Shown here: positions 51,438 to 60,951 of the stretch, piece after piece
Layout: each line of letters opens with the position of its first letter
Numbering within the stretch: position 1 is the first letter of the stretch
Assembly: GCA_963931525.1 (NCBI GenBank)
Contig: OZ007023.1
Span: forward strand, 806,001-870,000
Origin: Fimenecus sp900545625
Lineage (GTDB): Bacteria; Bacillota; Clostridia; Oscillospirales; Acutalibacteraceae
Direction: 5' to 3'
Length of the DNA stretch: 64,000 bases
Position numbers and translations under genes: made by a program
The notes under the pieces: generated by a model
What the model was told of the DNA's origin: nothing
The model's database searches: none
What the model saw: only the letters and a program-made list of their open reading frames with translations

Positions 51438-53108
51438 TTACTCGTACAAATACACGCGCGCTTCGTACGGCCGCATGGCGCAGATGCTCGGCTTTGCCGG
51501 GGCATCCTTGTAGTTGCACAAAAGCAACTTGCCTTTGGTCAGGTCAAAGCCCTCCGGCGCGCGAAAAGTCCGGGTCTCCTCTGCAAACGAGCAGATGATC
51601 AGCGCCTTTTGCCCTTCGTAATTGCGTTCATAGCAATAGAAATCTTTGCTCTCGTGCATATGCTCGCGGTAGCTGCCGTAGATAAACAGCTTGCTCGACT
51701 GCCGGATCTTCAGAAGCTTGCGGTAGTAGTGGAGTATGGAATCCTTGTCGTGCTCGGCTTCCTTGACATTGATCTCCTTGTAGCTGGGTGCAACACCGAA
51801 CCACGGCTCGACGGGCGAAAAGCCTGCGTATTGGCTCGAATCCCACTGCACGGGCGTACGTGCGTTCTCACGGCTGGTGCGGTTGGCGATCTCAAGATAT
51901 TTTGCATCGGAAAAGCCGAATTTCTTGAACAGGCGCTCGTTGTTGAAGGTCACAACGTCCTTGAACTTGTGGATGTCGTCGAGATGGTTGTTAATCATCC
52001 CGATCTCCTGTCCCTGATAGATAAAGGGTGTGCCGCATTGGAAATAGCACATGGTCGCGAGCATTTTGCCGCTTTCCTTGCGGAACTTCTCACTGCCGTA
52101 CCGGCTGATGATGCGCGGGTGATCGTGGTTCTCTAAATACAGCGCGTTCCACGACTTGCCGTACAGATCCTCCTGCCAGTGCGTGAACGCCTTTTTCATT
52201 TTGCGCAGGCTGAAGGGCATGGCGATGGTGTCGGTCATAAAGCAGTCCGCCTGCATGTGGTCAAAGCTGATCATCATGTCGAGCTCGCGGTTCGGCCCTG
52301 AGGTGAACGCCAGTGCGTCTTTGGAATTCGTCATGGGCGACTCGCCGACCATAAAGCAGTCGTAGTCCTTACAAATGTCGCGGCGGAATTCCGAGAGGTA
52401 CTCATGGATGTGCGGCCCTTTGTTGTAATGCTCAATGCCCGTGGCGATGGGCAGCGGGAACCCGTTGGGCAGTCCCTCGCGCTTGGAGATAAAGGTGATG
52501 ACGTCCTCGCGGAAGCCGTCTACGCCCATGTCGAGCCAAAAGCGCATGATGTTTTTGACCTCTTCGCGCACCTTTGGATTGTCCATATTCAGATCGGGCT
52601 GTTTTTTGGCGAAAACGTGCAAATAATATTCCCCGCGCACGTCGTCGTATTCCCACGCGCCGCCCTCGAAGGTGGAAAGCCAGTTGTTCGGCGGCTTTTT
52701 GCCGTCCTTACCCTTGCCTTTGCGCCAGATGTAATAGTCGCGGTAGGGGTTGTCGTCGCCGCCCTTGCGGCTTTCCCGGAACCACATGTGCTCGTCGGAG
52801 GTGTGGTTGACGACCAGGTCCATAATGACCTTCATCCCGCGTTCGTGTGCGCCGTCAAGTACCTGCTTAAACAGATCCAGGTCGCCGTAGTCGGGCGAGA
52901 TGTTTTTATAGTCTGCAATGTCATAGCCGTAATCCGCGTTCGGCGAAGGGTACAGCGGCGAAAACCAAATGGCGGTAGCGCCAAGGCTTTTGATGTAATC
53001 GAGCTTTTCGAGTACGCCCCAAAGGTCGCCGATGCCGTCGCCGTTGCCGTCTTTAAACGAGCGCGGCCAAATCTGATAAATGACCGCCTCTTTGTACCAA
53101 TCCGACAT
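51438..53108 (-). CDS. Glycoside hydrolase family 13 alpha-glucosidase (oligo-1,6-glucosidase type)
   Basis: 556 residues from the ATG at 53108 behind GGAGAG. The barrel shows VYQIWPRSF-type opening (VIYQIWPRSFKDGNGDGIGD), DLVVNHTSDEH, the nucleophile aspartate in GVDGFREDVI, the acid/base glutamate in FMVGESP and the ENHDHPR site. QxxTP-type residues and the GIGDLWGV loop point to the GH13 subfamily 31. It cleaves alpha-1,6 and related bonds in imported oligosaccharides. No signal peptide. It is monocistronic; no transporter is adjacent. Confidence 0.93.
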   Translation of the reverse strand: MSDWYKEAVIYQIWPRSFKDGNGDGIGDLWGVLEKLDYIKSLGATAIWFSPLYPSPNADYGYDIADYKNISPDYGDLDLFKQVLDGAHERGMKVIMDLVVNHTSDEHMWFRESRKGGDDNPYRDYYIWRKGKGKDGKKPPNNWLSTFEGGAWEYDDVRGEYYLHVFAKKQPDLNMDNPKVREEVKNIMRFWLDMGVDGFREDVITFISKREGLPNGFPLPIATGIEHYNKGPHIHEYLSEFRRDICKDYDCFMVGESPMTNSKDALAFTSGPNRELDMMISFDHMQADCFMTDTIAMPFSLRKMKKAFTHWQEDLYGKSWNALYLENHDHPRIISRYGSEKFRKESGKMLATMCYFQCGTPFIYQGQEIGMINNHLDDIHKFKDVVTFNNERLFKKFGFSDAKYLEIANRTSRENARTPVQWDSSQYAGFSPVEPWFGVAPSYKEINVKEAEHDKDSILHYYRKLLKIRQSSKLFIYGSYREHMHESKDFYCYERNYEGQKALIICSFAEETRTFRAPEGFDLTKGKLLLCNYKDAPAKPSICAMRPYEARVYLYE

Positions 53109-53296
53109 GTCGTTCTCTCCTTTTTGCCTGAATTTTCTATATCGTATCACATTTTTTTATGAAAAACAATGGGGCAAAACAAAAAAACAAGCATAGGTCA
53201 GGGTGCATAACAGGAGAAAAGTGCCGCATCATACCGTTTTCAAACAAAATACACAAAACCACCTGAAAAAACCAAATTTGTTTTCATAAAATGCGG

Positions 53297-53325
53297 TTGT
53301 ACTTTGTGAAAAAAAGTGCTACAAT
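53297..53325 (+). promoter_or_regulatory. Promoter of the A/V-type ATPase operon
   Basis: TTGTAC (53297-53302) and TACAAT (53320-53325) are 17 bases apart, about 30 bases before the first gene. The 180 bases to its left are AT-rich and show no other clear element. Confidence 0.65.
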
Positions 53326-53361
53326 CAGTTCTTAATAAAACAGATGATCGGAGGGCTTTTC

Positions 53362-53676
53362 ATGGAAAACGCGCTGAACATGATCGTCGAAGCAGACCGT
53401 GCCGCGCGTGAGCGCGTGGAGCAGGCGCGCGAGCGCCGCGAGGCATTGACCAAAGCGCTTGCCGAACAAAAGAAAGAGATTGACGAAGCGCACACTGCCG
53501 AAGCGAAAGCGGAGATCGAGCGTGCACGCAAGACCAAGCAGCAAAAGCTCGAGGCGCAAAGCCGCGCCATCTCGGAAAGAGAAAAAAACCTTGCCGCGCG
53601 TTTGGAAGAACGTTATAATGCCGGACATGTCGCGTGGGAGGACGCACTGTTCTCTGCGGTGATCAAAGGCGAATAA
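53362..53676 (+). CDS. A/V-type ATPase subunit H/G (peripheral stalk)
   Basis: 104 residues from the ATG at 53362 behind GGAGG. Nearly the whole protein is one charged coiled coil, rich in A, E, K and R (for example EADRAARERVEQARERREAL). This is the form of the stalk subunit called H or G, which pairs with subunit E and ties the catalytic head to subunit I. It opens the ten-gene operon. Length and position support the call more than any sequence motif. Confidence 0.75.
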   Translation: MENALNMIVEADRAARERVEQARERREALTKALAEQKKEIDEAHTAEAKAEIERARKTKQQKLEAQSRAISEREKNLAARLEERYNAGHVAWEDALFSAVIKGE

Positions 53677-53713
53677 ATACGGACGTTTGTACCCGGAAAA
53701 GGAGGTTCGGCGC

Positions 53714-54781
53714 ATGAAAAAAATCGCTTCGCTTTCCGCAGGCGCGCTTACGGCAAAGGCGCATGCGATGTACGGGGATATTCTCGGCGCCGACACATAT
53801 CGGGAAATGCTCGGCTGCCGCAGCATCGCGGAGCTTGCCGCTTTCTTGCGCGACCACACGGCGTATGCGTCGGTGTTCGGCGATTTAGCGCGTGTGCGCA
53901 TCCAGCGCGCACGGTTCGAAGCGCTGCTGCGCAAATATACGATGACCCGCATCGCGTCGCTTGCCGCGGCGGAAAAGGCGCTCGGCGGCAGCCTTTATCG
54001 GGCGCTTATTATGGATTACGATGCCGAGCTGCTGATCACCTGTGCCGAATACCTCGGTTCCGAGGGGGTCGGCGAGTCCTTGCAGTTTGTGCCCGCTTTT
54101 TATCGCGAGAACTCTCAGCTTAACGAGCAAGCGCTGTTTCGTGCGCGCGATTTGGATGCACTGGACGCCGCACTGGACGGCACGCCGTATGACCGTCTGC
54201 TGGACGGCTTTCGCGCGGGCGCGCCGTTTTCGGTGCGCGCGCTGGAGCTTTTGGTGGACGAAAGCGTGAATACGCGCGCCGAGCAGCTGATCCGCGAAAA
54301 CTATTCGGGCGAAACGCGCAGCGCGCTGCTTGAAAACCTGCGCATGCGCGCGGACATGAAAACCGTTGAAAGCCTGTACCGCATGAAGACGTACTACCCG
54401 GACGCGGATGCGCGCCGCACGGGCGTGCTTTCCAACACCGTGACCGCCTTTACGCAAAGCGAGCGTACCGCCCTGCTCGAGTGCAAGGATGCGGCTGCGC
54501 TCACACAGGTGCTCAAACGGTCGGTTTACGGTAAGCTGCCCGGACTTTTCCAAGCGGGCGTTATCGAGCATAAAACGAACGAGGCTATGCTTCGCGCCCA
54601 CATATACCAGCTTCGTTATTCCACCATTCCGCAGGTCGTGCTCGTCAGCTTTGTCGGTATCCAGCAAAATGAAATGACCAATCTGATCCACATTTCGGAG
54701 GGGATCCGATACGGGCTTCCGCCCGAAGAGATCGCCGCGTTTCTGGTGACAAAAGAGAATGTGCGCGCGTCCGAAACGTAA
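53714..54781 (+). CDS. A/V-type ATPase subunit C
   Basis: 355 residues from the ATG at 53714 behind AGGAGG. The helical vacuolar-d/AtpC fold repeats a motif of the form YGDILGADTYREMLGCRSIA, followed by ELAAFLRDHTAYASVF. The C-terminal part contains IHISEGIRYGLPPEEIAAFL. Subunit C is the socket between the rotor stalk and the proteolipid ring. It lies between H and the two I genes. Confidence 0.85.
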   Translation: MKKIASLSAGALTAKAHAMYGDILGADTYREMLGCRSIAELAAFLRDHTAYASVFGDLARVRIQRARFEALLRKYTMTRIASLAAAEKALGGSLYRALIMDYDAELLITCAEYLGSEGVGESLQFVPAFYRENSQLNEQALFRARDLDALDAALDGTPYDRLLDGFRAGAPFSVRALELLVDESVNTRAEQLIRENYSGETRSALLENLRMRADMKTVESLYRMKTYYPDADARRTGVLSNTVTAFTQSERTALLECKDAAALTQVLKRSVYGKLPGLFQAGVIEHKTNEAMLRAHIYQLRYSTIPQVVLVSFVGIQQNEMTNLIHISEGIRYGLPPEEIAAFLVTKENVRASET

Positions 54782-54808
54782 CGGGCCTGTGTGAAAGGAA
54801 GGCTTTCC

Positions 54809-55756
54809 ATGAGAAAACGAAAATTTGCGGTCCTCAGGCTCCTGATCGCTTCGGAAGAAATGGATGCGGTTTGCAGAGCTTTGAAGCAATACGGCTTCCA
54901 GCCGCAGTTTGATACCGAAACGCCGACATCGGCATATCACGGCATGGAGAAAAAGAGCGGCGGCGACAGCCCGTATACGCATACGCTCTCGCATCTGCGT
55001 TTTGTGCTGGATGTCGCCGGGAAACCGCTTCCCGAAGCCGATATCCATGCGGCTCTGCCGGAAGACTGGCATGAAAAAGCTGAGGCACTTTATAAAGCCT
55101 GCCGAACGCTTCAAAAAGAGAAAACACAGCTGCAAGAGCAGGAGGACGCCTGCCGGCAGGGGCAAAAAAAGCTGGAGTTGTTCGGCGATTTGACTGTAGA
55201 CATGCAGGATATTGCGGAATGCACGTTCATCCGCGTTCGATTCGGGCATATGCCCGCGGAAAGCTACGAGCGTATGCGTGCGCTGTATGCAGACAATCCG
55301 TATGTAGAGTTTTTCCCATCTTTTTCGGACGGCGGCGAGATCTTCGGAATGTATTTTGCGCCGCGCGATATGGCGCAGCGGATCGATGCGATCTTTGCCT
55401 CTCTTTTGTTTGAGTCGCTTGCCATACCTTCGTTATCAGGCAATACCGCCGAGATCGGCACGGAATTTGAACGAAGCCTGCACATCTTAGAGACGGAGCT
55501 TTCCGACGTCGAGCAGCGCCTGGAACGGTTCTTTGCAAAAGAAGAAGAGACCGTCCGTGCGCTGTATGCCGCGCTTGCCGGGGCAGAGTCGCTGTTTGCG
55601 CTGAAAGCCTATGCGACGTGCTGCAAGGGCTCCTACATCCTGACCGGGCTGCTGCCCGAAGAACGGCTGCGGGAGCTGTACGCCGTTCTGGAAAGCAGCA
55701 AACAAGTTTATGTGATCCGAAAGGGCTGCGTTAAGCAGCGTTTTGCGACGGTCTGA
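54809..55756 (+). CDS. Short subunit I paralogue, soluble part only
   Basis: 315 residues from the ATG at 54809 behind AAAGGAAGG. It matches the cytosolic N-terminal half of subunit I, not the membrane half. Shared with the full-length copy just downstream are CTFIRVRFGHMPAES, the GMYFAP turn and the long coiled-coil segment (about 215-260). It ends with KQRFATV and has no hydrophobic stretch. It is not a simple truncation, because start, stop and ribosome sites are all in good order. A second stator arm or a regulatory subunit is possible. Confidence 0.75.
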   Translation: MRKRKFAVLRLLIASEEMDAVCRALKQYGFQPQFDTETPTSAYHGMEKKSGGDSPYTHTLSHLRFVLDVAGKPLPEADIHAALPEDWHEKAEALYKACRTLQKEKTQLQEQEDACRQGQKKLELFGDLTVDMQDIAECTFIRVRFGHMPAESYERMRALYADNPYVEFFPSFSDGGEIFGMYFAPRDMAQRIDAIFASLLFESLAIPSLSGNTAEIGTEFERSLHILETELSDVEQRLERFFAKEEETVRALYAALAGAESLFALKAYATCCKGSYILTGLLPEERLRELYAVLESSKQVYVIRKGCVKQRFATV

Positions 55757-55797
55757 TCTTTCCCCGCAAAAAAATCTTCTAAGGAAAAGGAGATACC

Positions 55798-57738
55798 ATG
55801 GCGATTGAAAGAATGAAGCTGATGAAGATCAGCGGCACGCTCGGTCAGCTTGCCGCAGTCAGCGAGGTGCTGTGCGAAAGCGAGAGCTTCCAGCCGGATG
55901 CCGCATCGAATTATATTTCCTCCTCCATGGGCTTTCTTCCGTTTTCGGAGGAGAACCCTTACACGCAAAAAATCACGGCGCTCACGGATTTTGCGGCCTC
56001 GCTCGGGTTTCCGCTGGAAGAGCAGACTGCATCCGAAACGGCGTCCGATGACGCGGATGACGACTATATCCGCACGGTGGAAAAACGCGCTTCCCAGCTT
56101 TTGGAAACGCGCCGCATTTTGACCGAGCAGAAAGAGGTTTGTGAGGACGGCATCCGCAAATATTCGCATTTCGCGGGGCTGGATCTCGATTTGGACAGCA
56201 TTTCCGCATGTGAGTTCATCAAGGTGCGCTTCGGGCATATGCCGAAAGAGAGCCTCGCACGGCTGAATACAGTGTTCCGCGATTACCCCTATTTGCTGTT
56301 CTGCCCGTGTTCGGAGGACAAGACCGATTATTGGGGTGTGTACTTTGCCCCGGTCGATAAGCTTGATGAAGTGGACGGTATTTTTGCCTTTCTGCTGTTT
56401 GAACCGTTTTCCGTTCCCGGCGCAGCCGGCACGGTGGATGAGGTGCTCGCCGAAATTCGCAAAAGCATCGCGATCCTCGACGGGCAGATTTCCGAGAACG
56501 AAGACCATCTGCGTGCGTTCTGGAAAGAGGAAGAAGCGCACTGCAACCTGCTGTATACGAAGCTTCTTCGGCAAAACGCGGTGTTTTCGCTGCGCAGCTA
56601 TGCTCTGCACAACGAAAAGAATTTTATGCTTGTGGGTTTTGTGCCCGAAAGCCGTGTGCGCGGGCTTTCCGAACGCATCGATACGATCAAGGATGTCTCT
56701 GCGGAGGTGGAAGAACCGCCGAAGAGCGAGAAAGTTTCGATCCCCGTCCGATATAAACAGCGCGGGCCGCTGTACAGAGCGCTTGTTTCTCCATACCGGT
56801 ATTATATTGAAATGTACGGCTCGCCCGGCCGCAGCGACGTGGATGTGACGCCGTTTGTCGCGGTGACGTATACCATATTGTTCGGCATCATGTTCGGCGA
56901 CTTGGGGCAGGGGCTTGTGGTGAGCCTTGCGGGCGCGCTCATGTGGAAACTCAAAAAAATGGAGCTCGGCAAGATCTTGATCCCCTGCGGGCTTTCGTCG
57001 GCCGTGTTCGGATTTTTGTTCGGCAGCGTGTTCGGGTTTGAGGAAATGCTCGACCCGGTGTACCACGCCCTCGGATGGAGCGGCAAGCCGTTTTCCGTTA
57101 TGGACAGCATCAATACCGTGCTGCTCATTGCCATCGGCATCGGCGTGTTCCTCATGGTCTGCGCAATGCTCATCCACATATATGCAAGCCTGAAGCGCCG
57201 GCAGTTCGGCGAAGCGCTTTTCAGCCAAAACGGGCTTGCGGGCATTTTGCTGTATCTCATGGGCGTCAACCTTGCCTCCGGCTTTATGGGCGGCCCGGCG
57301 CCGATCCCCACGAATGTCTGCGGCGTGCTGCTGGGCATTTCGGCGGTGCTCTTGTATATCAAGGAGATCCCCATCGGCATCGTCGATAAGCACCCCGATT
57401 GGAAGCCCGAGAGCGTACCGGATTTTCTGCTGCAGAATTTCTTTGAACTCATCGAATACGTCCTTTCTTACCTTTCCAATACCCTGTCTTTCCTGCGCGT
57501 CGGCGCGTATGTGCTGGTGCACGCTGGCATGATGATGGTCGTATTCTCGCTTGCGGGCGAGAGCGAAAACCTGTTTGTCATCATCCTCGGCAACGCGCTG
57601 GTGATCGTGCTTGAAGGGCTTTTGACGGGCATCCAGGTGCTGCGTCTTGAATATTACGAAATGTTCAGCCGTTTTTACGAGGGCGACGGCAAACCTTTTA
57701 CACCCGTTACCCTGCACAAACAAATCCATACAAATTGA
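55798..57738 (+). CDS. A/V-type ATPase subunit I (stator membrane subunit)
   Basis: 646 residues. The soluble half (1-320) has two alpha/beta lobes joined by coiled coil, with CEFIKVRFGHMPKES. The membrane half (about 345-630) has at least seven helices, for example FVAVTYTILFGIMFGDLGQG and YVLSYLSNTLSFLRVGAYVL. The latter contains the arginine of ion half-channels. It anchors the stator and conducts ions against the K ring. Start behind AAGGAG. Confidence 0.93.
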   Translation: MAIERMKLMKISGTLGQLAAVSEVLCESESFQPDAASNYISSSMGFLPFSEENPYTQKITALTDFAASLGFPLEEQTASETASDDADDDYIRTVEKRASQLLETRRILTEQKEVCEDGIRKYSHFAGLDLDLDSISACEFIKVRFGHMPKESLARLNTVFRDYPYLLFCPCSEDKTDYWGVYFAPVDKLDEVDGIFAFLLFEPFSVPGAAGTVDEVLAEIRKSIAILDGQISENEDHLRAFWKEEEAHCNLLYTKLLRQNAVFSLRSYALHNEKNFMLVGFVPESRVRGLSERIDTIKDVSAEVEEPPKSEKVSIPVRYKQRGPLYRALVSPYRYYIEMYGSPGRSDVDVTPFVAVTYTILFGIMFGDLGQGLVVSLAGALMWKLKKMELGKILIPCGLSSAVFGFLFGSVFGFEEMLDPVYHALGWSGKPFSVMDSINTVLLIAIGIGVFLMVCAMLIHIYASLKRRQFGEALFSQNGLAGILLYLMGVNLASGFMGGPAPIPTNVCGVLLGISAVLLYIKEIPIGIVDKHPDWKPESVPDFLLQNFFELIEYVLSYLSNTLSFLRVGAYVLVHAGMMMVVFSLAGESENLFVIILGNALVIVLEGLLTGIQVLRLEYYEMFSRFYEGDGKPFTPVTLHKQIHTN

Positions 57739-57756
57739 TTTCGGGAGGAATCTGTT

Positions 57757-58230
57757 ATGACCGCATTTTTCTATGTCTTGTTGATCGTTGCACCCATGGC
57801 GCTGCTGGCGACCGCTTTCATCGCCCTGCGCAAACGCAATCAGGGAAAGTCCGCGAAACGCGCAATGGGTATGAACCTTGCCGTTTTCGGCGTGCTGGTG
57901 GTGCTTTTGTCGGTGCTTTCGTTTAACGTGTTTGCTGCTTCGGATACAAATACGGCGGCGGACACCGCGCAGACCGAGCAGACCGCCGCGCAGGCGGATG
58001 CGACCGCCGGGGAATCCTCAAAAGGCCTCGGGCTTTTGGCAGCAGGCCTCGTAACGGGTCTTGCGGGCATCGGCGGCGGTATCGCGCTGGCAGCGGCAGC
58101 CCCCGCGGCAATCGCTGCAACCGCTGAGAACCCGAAATCCTTCGGTAAATCCCTGATCTTCGTGGCGCTCGGCGAATCCATCGCGCTGTTCGGCGTGGTC
58201 ATCTCGATTTTGATCATCAACAAGCTGTAA
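57757..58230 (+). CDS. A/V-type ATPase subunit K (proteolipid) with N-terminal extension
   Basis: 157 residues. The C-terminal hairpin (90-157) is the proteolipid: glycine-rich first helix (GLGLLAAGLVTGLAGIGGGI) and second helix with ion-binding E140-S141 in VALGESIALFG. Before it are two extra hydrophobic helices (about 4-24 and 41-60, ending FAAS, perhaps a cleavage site) and an acidic linker (62-88). E-S can go with sodium binding, but other sodium ligands are not clear, so ion type is open. Confidence 0.88.
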   Translation: MTAFFYVLLIVAPMALLATAFIALRKRNQGKSAKRAMGMNLAVFGVLVVLLSVLSFNVFAASDTNTAADTAQTEQTAAQADATAGESSKGLGLLAAGLVTGLAGIGGGIALAAAAPAAIAATAENPKSFGKSLIFVALGESIALFGVVISILIINKL

Positions 58231-58242
58231 GAGGGCGCAAAT

Positions 58243-58548
58243 ATGCGACTGTTTTTGGTCAGCGATAAGCTGGATCCCGTGATCGGCATGCGCCTTGCAG
58301 GCGTAGAGGGCGCGTGCCTGCGCTCGAGCGCCGACATGGAAAAGGCGCTGTGCGACGCCGCCGCAAACGCGGAGATCGGTGTTATCCTTTATACGGCAGG
58401 CGTACGCGAAGCGTGCGCCGAGACCGTTGCGCGGCTGCAGCGGCAGACGCATCCGCTGCTTTTGGAGATCCCGGACGGCGAAAGCGAGACGGGCAGTACG
58501 AGCAGCATTACACAATACATTCAAGAGGCGGTCGGCATCCGTTTGTGA
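58243..58548 (+). CDS. A/V-type ATPase subunit F
   Basis: 101 residues. The small Rossmann-like AtpF fold is indicated by LVSDKLDPVIGMRLAGVEGA at 4-23, where related proteins read D-x-x-x-x-x-G-x-R-L-A-G, and by PLLLEIPDGE. It sits on the central rotor with subunit D. Its gene lies between K and E, 12 bases after K and 27 before E. Confidence 0.9.
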   Translation: MRLFLVSDKLDPVIGMRLAGVEGACLRSSADMEKALCDAAANAEIGVILYTAGVREACAETVARLQRQTHPLLLEIPDGESETGSTSSITQYIQEAVGIRL

Positions 58549-58575
58549 GCCGCCGCAGGCAAGAGGTGAAAATCC

Positions 58576-59184
58576 TTGGATATTCCAAACGGCAATATCA
58601 CAGTCTTCCTCGACGCTGTCCGCCGGCTTGCGGATGCGGAGTGCGAGAAAATCGACTGCGAGACCGAGGCTGTGCGCACGCAGCGGCTGGAGACTTTGCA
58701 GCAGGAAGCAAAAGCGCGCAGCGAAGCGTACGCGCAGTATGAGATCGCACGCATCAATGCAGATTTCAACCGTGAGATCTCCGCACTGGAGGAGGCTTCG
58801 CGCAAGCGGCTCACAGAGCGGCGCGCAGAATTGGAAAAACAGGTGTTTGACCGCGTGCGTACACGCATCACCGCGTTTACTGAAACGCCGGAATACCGCG
58901 ATATGCTGAAAAAAAGCGCCGAACAGGCGGCTGCAGCTGTCGGCGGCAGGGGTTTGACGGTGTATCTTCGGGAAGCGGATATGCCCCTTGCCGAAACGCT
59001 TTGTGCAGACCTGCCGAAAGACACACAGTTTGTCTGCGACGCGACGATCTCGCTCGGCGGGATAAAGGTACGTGCCGGAGCGACCGGGCTTTTGGCGGAT
59101 GACACACTTGACGCGCGCCTGGAACAGCAGAAGACGCAGTTTTTGGCTGTTTCCGGACTTTCCATAGAGGAGGCGGAAGAATGA
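58576..59184 (+). CDS. A/V-type ATPase subunit E (peripheral stalk)
   Basis: 202 residues from a TTG start behind AAGAGGTG. The first 115 residues form a long coiled coil (AECEKIDCETEAVRTQRLET and onward); the C-terminal 85 form a compact globular domain with VSTISLGGI-like GG turn (CDATISLGGIKVRAG). With subunit H it makes the outer stalk. It overlaps subunit A by ATGA. Confidence 0.88.
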   Translation: MDIPNGNITVFLDAVRRLADAECEKIDCETEAVRTQRLETLQQEAKARSEAYAQYEIARINADFNREISALEEASRKRLTERRAELEKQVFDRVRTRITAFTETPEYRDMLKKSAEQAAAAVGGRGLTVYLREADMPLAETLCADLPKDTQFVCDATISLGGIKVRAGATGLLADDTLDARLEQQKTQFLAVSGLSIEEAEE

Positions 59185-60935
59185 CGGCGTATCAGATCTA
59201 CGGCATCAACGGGCCGGTCATTACCGTCCGCGGCGAGACCGGTCTTCAGATGATGGAGACGGTCTATGTCGGCAACGCGCGTCTCATCGGCGAAGTCATC
59301 GGGCTACAGCAAGACCAAACCACCATTCAGGTTTACGAAGAGACGGCAGGGCTCAAAGTGGGCGAACCCGTATACGCTACGGGCAGCGCTATGAGCGTTA
59401 CACTCGGGCCCGGGCTTTTGGGCAATATTTTCGACGGCATCCAGCGCCCGCTGCCGGCTTTGGAAAAACAGTTCGGCGCATTCATCGGGCGCGGCGCGAA
59501 ATTTTCACCGCTGGATACCGAAAAGACCTATGATGTGCACCTGTGCATAAAAGTCGGCGACCGTCTTTCGGGCGGCGATGTGTATGCGACCTGCCCTGAG
59601 ACTGCGGCTGTCGAGCATAAGGTGATGCTTGCGCCGAATCTTTCGGGCGTAGTGACGGAGATTTTCCCCGACGGCGCATATCATGTGCAGGATACCGTTG
59701 CACGGCTTCAAACCGACGACGGCAAAACGGTTGACCTGACGCTGATGCAGACATGGCCCATTCGCACGCCGCGTCCCACCAGAAAGCGCCTGCCCGCCGA
59801 CCGTCCGCTGATCACCGGGCAGCGCGTGATCGATACGGTGTTCCCCGTAGCCAAGGGCGGCGCTGCGGCGATCCCCGGCGGTTTCGGTACGGGCAAGACC
59901 ATGACGCAGCACCAGCTCGCCAAATGGTGCGACGCGGATATCATCATCTACGTCGGCTGCGGCGAACGCGGCAATGAAATGACGCAGGTGCTCTCCGAAT
60001 TCTCGGAACTTACCGACCCGCGCACGGGCAAATCGCTTCTTGACCGAACGGTGCTCATCGCCAACACCTCCAACATGCCCGTTGCGGCGCGCGAAGCTTC
60101 CATTTACACGGGTATCACCCTTGCGGAATACTACCGCGATATGGGTTACCATACCGCGCTTATGGCGGACTCGACCTCTCGTTGGGCAGAAGCGCTGCGT
60201 GAGATTTCAGGGCGGCTCGAAGAAATGCCTGCCGACGAGGGCTTCCCCGCATATCTGCCTTCGCGCCTTTCGGAATTCTATGAGCGTGCGGGGCGTACCG
60301 AAAACCTGAATGGCAGCGAAGGCTCCGTAACGCTGATCGGCGCGGTCTCGCCGCAGGGCTCAGATTTTTCGGAGCCTGTCACACAGAATACCAAGCGGTT
60401 TACGCGCTGCTTTTGGGCGCTGGACAAATCCCTGGCGTACGCGCGGCATTACCCTGCAATCAACTGGACGCTTTCATACAGTGAGTATACGAACGAGCTG
60501 ACGAATTGGTACCGCGACAACGTGTCGCCCCAGTTCTCAAACGACCGCGACGAGCTGTGCGCGCTCTTGCAAGAGGAAAACACGCTTATGGAGATCGTCA
60601 AGCTCATCGGCGCCGACGTGCTGCCGGACGACCAAAAACTGGTTATCGAGATTGCACGCGTGATCCGTGTCGGGTTTTTGCAGCAAAACGCTTTCCATGC
60701 GGAGGACACCTATGTGCCGCTGGAAAAACAGTATAAAATGATGCATGTGATTTTGCATCTGTACCACCGCGCCAGAGAAGTTGTCGCACGGCAGATCCCG
60801 ATCTCCGTGCTGCTGCAAACGGGGATCTTTGAACAGCTTGTCAAAATGAAATACGATGTGCCGAACGACAAGACGGAGATGCTTGACGATTATATCCGCG
60901 ACATCGACGCCGACGTAGACGGCATCCTGCGCTGA
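59181..60935 (+). CDS. atpA: A/V-type ATPase catalytic subunit A
   Basis: 584 residues. Walker A is GGFGTGKT at 233-240. The beta-barrel start (IYGINGPVITVRG), the non-homologous insertion (about 110-190), the ADSTSRWAEALREISGRLEE motif and IGAVSPQGSDFSEPVT all identify subunit A. It hydrolyses or makes ATP in the head of the complex. The ATG overlaps the subunit E stop. The gene symbol follows the archaeal/bacterial V-type convention. Confidence 0.97.
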   Translation: MTAYQIYGINGPVITVRGETGLQMMETVYVGNARLIGEVIGLQQDQTTIQVYEETAGLKVGEPVYATGSAMSVTLGPGLLGNIFDGIQRPLPALEKQFGAFIGRGAKFSPLDTEKTYDVHLCIKVGDRLSGGDVYATCPETAAVEHKVMLAPNLSGVVTEIFPDGAYHVQDTVARLQTDDGKTVDLTLMQTWPIRTPRPTRKRLPADRPLITGQRVIDTVFPVAKGGAAAIPGGFGTGKTMTQHQLAKWCDADIIIYVGCGERGNEMTQVLSEFSELTDPRTGKSLLDRTVLIANTSNMPVAAREASIYTGITLAEYYRDMGYHTALMADSTSRWAEALREISGRLEEMPADEGFPAYLPSRLSEFYERAGRTENLNGSEGSVTLIGAVSPQGSDFSEPVTQNTKRFTRCFWALDKSLAYARHYPAINWTLSYSEYTNELTNWYRDNVSPQFSNDRDELCALLQEENTLMEIVKLIGADVLPDDQKLVIEIARVIRVGFLQQNAFHAEDTYVPLEKQYKMMHVILHLYHRAREVVARQIPISVLLQTGIFEQLVKMKYDVPNDKTEMLDDYIRDIDADVDGILR

Positions 60936-60951
60936 AAGGGGGGGCGGAACT

